From contig CAYWTY010000067.1 of the NCBI GenBank assembly GCA_964461335.1, forward strand, positions 1 through 8,548: a stretch of DNA of 8,548 nt. Direction: 5' to 3'. Position 1 is the stretch's first letter. Every line of letters begins with the position of its first letter. The translations under genes and the position numbers were made by a program. The DNA is from JAKJBL01 sp964461335. GTDB lineage: Bacteria > Bacillota > Clostridia > Christensenellales > CAG-138. Below, one piece after another: positions 6,741 through 8,548 of this stretch. The notes under the pieces were generated by a model. That model did no database searches, had not been told where the DNA came from, and saw only the letters and a program-made list of their open reading frames with translations.

Positions 6741-7262
6741 ATGAGCGAAGAAGCAAAATGGTATGTTGTGCATACCTATTCCGGCTATGAAAACAGGGTT
6801 AAGGAAGACCTTGAAAAATCCGTTGAAAACGTGGGGCTTCAGGAGCAAATCCTCGAAGTTAAATACCCGACAGAAGAAACCATTGAAATCGACAGCAAGG
6901 GCAAAAAGAAGACTATGCTGCGCAAGGTTTACCCTGGCTATGTAATGGTTAAAATGTTCATGAACGACAAAACATGGTATGTTGTGCGCAATACCCGCGG
7001 TGTAACTGGTTTTGTAGGCCCTGGGAGCAAACCCATACCGCTTACTGACGAGGAAGTTACTGCAATGGGCGTTGAGCGGATTCCCATTGTGCTTAATATA
7101 GAAGTCGGAGAAAACGTGCGCGTTGTCTCAGGCCCGCTCGAAAAATTCATTGGCCGCGTAGAAGCGCTTGATGTTGAAAGGCAGAAGGTCAAGCTGACTG
7201 TTTCAATGTTTGGCAGAGACACACCTGTTGAGCTTGACTTTGTTCAGGTTCAAAAGCTTTAG
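6741..7262 (+). CDS. nusG: Transcription elongation/antitermination factor NusG
   Basis: NusG binds the RNA polymerase clamp, affects pausing and can link transcription to translation. The 173-residue protein has an NGN domain (about 5-105) with KWYVVHTYSGYENRVKEDL at its start and VYPGYVMVKM and TRGVTGFVG further on. A C-terminal KOW domain (about 120-170) contains GENVRVVSGPLEKFIGRV. The longest frame begins at 6705, but AAGGAGG (6724-6730) precedes the ATG at 6741 by 10 nt and family similarity begins there. It starts 43 nt after secE and ends before a 109-nt gap that holds two RNA structures. Confidence 0.95.
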   Translation: MSEEAKWYVVHTYSGYENRVKEDLEKSVENVGLQEQILEVKYPTEETIEIDSKGKKKTMLRKVYPGYVMVKMFMNDKTWYVVRNTRGVTGFVGPGSKPIPLTDEEVTAMGVERIPIVLNIEVGENVRVVSGPLEKFIGRVEALDVERQKVKLTVSMFGRDTPVELDFVQVQKL

Positions 7263-7285
7263 AAAGAGCAGCGGCTATTAAAAGT

Positions 7286-7307
7286 TTAAAAACCGCAAGG
7301 TTTTTAA
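7286..7307 (+). terminator. GCAA-loop hairpin between nusG and rplK, possible weak terminator or attenuator
   Basis: TTAAAAACC and GGTTTTTAA pair perfectly over 9 bp around a GCAA tetraloop (7295-7298), a very stable GNRA type. The T-run forms the 3' arm itself and only two G-C pairs are present, so a fully efficient terminator is doubtful. It sits 23 nt after the nusG stop and just before the L1 leader, where partial termination would tune L11/L1 against NusG. Confidence 0.45.
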
Positions 7308-7309
7308 TA

Positions 7310-7340
7310 TGTGGGAGGGGGCGGCACCCCGCTAACCACA
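7310..7340 (+). promoter_or_regulatory. Ribosomal protein L1 leader (autoregulatory L1-binding site)
   Basis: An outer stem TGTGG (7310-7314) pairs with CCACA (7336-7340). Inside is an asymmetric internal loop with GAG on the 5' side and GCTAA on the 3' side, then an inner GGG(G)/CCCC stem with a short loop near 7321-7326. The GTGGGAG strand is identical to the L1-binding strand of 23S rRNA helix 77, and the opposite ACCAC also matches. L1 is known to repress its own operon through such mimics. The element ends 17 nt before the rplK SD, so L1 binding could block translation of rplK and, by coupling, rplA. Confidence 0.75.
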
Positions 7341-7371
7341 ACTACAAAACTTAATGTAGGAGGTAACAGCA

Positions 7372-7797
7372 ATGGCAAAGAAGATTACAGGCTATGTGAA
7401 GCTTCAAATTCCAGCGGGTAAAGCCACACCCGCACCGCCGGTCGGCTCAGTGCTCGGCCCGCACGGCGTTAACATTATCGGTTTTTGCAAAGAATTCAAC
7501 GAGCGCACTGCAAAACAGGTAGGTCTCATTATACCGGTTGTTATAACGATATTTGCAGACCGCTCCTTCACATTCATTACCAAAACCCCTCCAGCTTCAG
7601 TGCTTATTAAAAAAGCCTGCGGCATAGAGAGCGGCTCAGGTGTGCCCAACAAAACCAAAGTTTCAGCAATTACAAAGGCGCAGATACGCGAAATTGCAGA
7701 GCTTAAAATGCCTGACCTTAATGCGGCAAGCCTTGAGGCAGCAATGGTTATGGTTGAAGGCACAGCGCGCAGCATGGGCGTTACGGTTAAAGAGTAG
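7372..7797 (+). CDS. rplK: 50S ribosomal protein L11
   Basis: L11 forms the base of the L7/L12 stalk on the large subunit with 23S rRNA helices 43/44, near the binding site of translation factors and thiostrepton. The 141 residues match the family length. The N-terminal domain has the Pro-rich linker segment PAGKATPAPPVGSVLGPHGV (the usual LGQHG here reads LGPHG) and FCKEFNERT. The C-terminal RNA-binding domain runs from about residue 70, with TKTPPASVLIKKACG and a final ARSMGVTVKE. The SD AGGAGGT lies 7 nt before the ATG. It is preceded by the putative L1 leader and followed by rplA after 11 nt. Confidence 0.97.
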   Translation: MAKKITGYVKLQIPAGKATPAPPVGSVLGPHGVNIIGFCKEFNERTAKQVGLIIPVVITIFADRSFTFITKTPPASVLIKKACGIESGSGVPNKTKVSAITKAQIREIAELKMPDLNAASLEAAMVMVEGTARSMGVTVKE

Positions 7798-7808
7798 GGG
7801 GAGCTTCA

Positions 7809-8501
7809 ATGAAACACGGTAAAAGATATTTAACAGGCAAGCAGCTTATTGACTCAACCCGCTTATACGATTTAGACGAGGGTTTTGAGCTTTTGCAAAA
7901 AACGGCTACTGCAAAATTCGACGAAACTGTTGAAGTGCATATTCGCCTAGGCGTTGACTCGCGCCATGCAGATCAGCAAGTCCGCGGTGCTGTTGTCCTG
8001 CCCCACGGCACAGGCAAAACAGTTCGAGTGCTTGTGTTTGCAAAGGCGGATAAAGCACGCGAAGCGCTTGATGCAGGCGCTGACTTTGTTGGCGATGAAG
8101 ATATGGTTAAAAAAATCCAGACTGAGAACTGGTTTGGCTTTGACGTATGCGTAGCAACCCCGGATATGATGGGAGTAGTCGGCAGGATAGGCCGCGTTTT
8201 AGGCCCTAAGGGCTTAATGCCAAACCCAAAGAGCGGAACTGTAACAATGGATGTAGGCAGGGCTGTACGCGATATAAAAGCAGGTAAGGTTGAGTACCGC
8301 CTCGATAAAACCAATATCATCCACTGTGCAGTAGGCAAAGTCTCCTTTGGCAAAGAGAAGCTCGAAGAAAACTTAACTACGCTTGTTGAGGCAATAATTA
8401 AGGCAAAGCCCTCAGCAGCAAAGGGAACATACCTTAAGAGCGTTGTAGTTACATCAACTATGGGCCCTGGCATTAAGTTTAACCCTGGCCGATTTAGTTA
8501 A
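7809..8501 (+). CDS. rplA: 50S ribosomal protein L1
   Basis: L1 forms the mobile stalk beside the ribosomal E site and helps release deacylated tRNA; free L1 also represses its own operon in many bacteria. The 230 residues match the family. Visible signatures are the start MKHGKRYLTG, FDETVEVHIRLGVDSRHADQ (37-56), RGAVVLPHGTGKTVRV (59-74), the block GRIGRVLGPKGLMPNPKSGT, the segment GKVEYRLDKTNIIHCAVGK and the end STMGPGIKFNP. The SD GGGGGAG begins at the last base of the rplK stop codon and lies close before the ATG, which favours translational coupling to rplK. It is complete, and a promoter follows it. Confidence 0.97.
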   Translation: MKHGKRYLTGKQLIDSTRLYDLDEGFELLQKTATAKFDETVEVHIRLGVDSRHADQQVRGAVVLPHGTGKTVRVLVFAKADKAREALDAGADFVGDEDMVKKIQTENWFGFDVCVATPDMMGVVGRIGRVLGPKGLMPNPKSGTVTMDVGRAVRDIKAGKVEYRLDKTNIIHCAVGKVSFGKEKLEENLTTLVEAIIKAKPSAAKGTYLKSVVVTSTMGPGIKFNPGRFS

Positions 8502-8510
8502 CTAAGAGCC

Positions 8511-8540
8511 TTGACAAATTTATTTGCGGCGTGATATACT
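8511..8540 (+). promoter_or_regulatory. Promoter downstream of rplA, probably for rplJ-rplL
   Basis: TTGACA (8511-8516) is followed after 18 nt by TATACT (8535-8540), with TG at 8532-8533 giving an extended -10. It begins 10 nt after the rplA stop and points rightward. In most bacteria rplJ-rplL come next, with an L10 leader in the untranslated region; those lie outside the window, so the target gene is inferred from conserved gene order. Confidence 0.7.
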
Positions 8541-8548
8541 TCACCCGC

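Noticed and set aside
7404..7775. 123-codon minus-strand open frame inside rplK
   Set aside because: Fully antisense to L11; no ribosome site or domain.
7973..8473. 166-codon minus-strand open frame inside rplA
   Set aside because: Shadow of the highly conserved L1 gene; low-complexity Ser/Thr/Pro sequence with no family features.

Overview
The window looks like chromosomal core DNA of an endospore-forming, Clostridia-type Firmicute. The evidence is a SpoIIE-type phosphatase at the left edge, a two-gene iron-sulfur L-serine dehydratase, a YhaM-type exoribonuclease, and the run rpmG-secE-nusG-rplK-rplA, all with strong Shine-Dalgarno (SD) sites. Base composition is moderate and the proteins are alanine-rich. 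I cannot place it below class level. I see no mobile element, CRISPR array, tRNA or rRNA, and no clearly novel multi-gene system. The points of interest are regulatory RNA, possible small ORFs and one divergent enzyme domain.

Left part (1-3566). The 3' part of spoIIE (+) runs in from the left edge and ends 4 nt from the end of sdaAA (-). The serine dehydratase genes sdaAB and sdaAA form a minus-strand pair whose likely promoter lies near 2763-2792. Divergent from them, a plus-strand gene encodes a lipoprotein with two predicted SH3-like domains. It is preceded by a possible 19-codon small ORF whose stop overlaps the lipoprotein start. A duplicated start signal (GGAGTG, a short spacer, then CATATG) precedes each of these two starts.

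Middle part (3571-5986). The minus strand carries yhaM then glmU, 76 nt apart. GlmU makes UDP-N-acetylglucosamine for cell-wall synthesis. Its acetyltransferase half keeps the expected active-site residues, but its uridyltransferase half lacks several usual motifs. glmU ends 4 nt from the lipoprotein gene, the second very tight convergent junction in the window.

Right part (6011-8548). A roughly 240-nt divergent intergenic region holds a promoter for yhaM on the minus strand and a good TTGACA/extended -10 promoter for the rpmG operon on the plus strand. A GC-rich hairpin sits at the very start of the predicted rpmG transcript. The operon then encodes L33, SecE, NusG, L11 and L1. Between nusG and rplK lie a GCAA-loop hairpin and a compact structure that copies the L1-binding site of 23S rRNA, which suggests feedback control of L11/L1 synthesis by free L1. 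A near-consensus promoter after rplA probably starts the rplJ-rplL transcript, which lies beyond the right edge.

Several starts were moved inward from the longest open frame because a good SD site sits just before an internal start codon (sdaAB, yhaM, secE, nusG).
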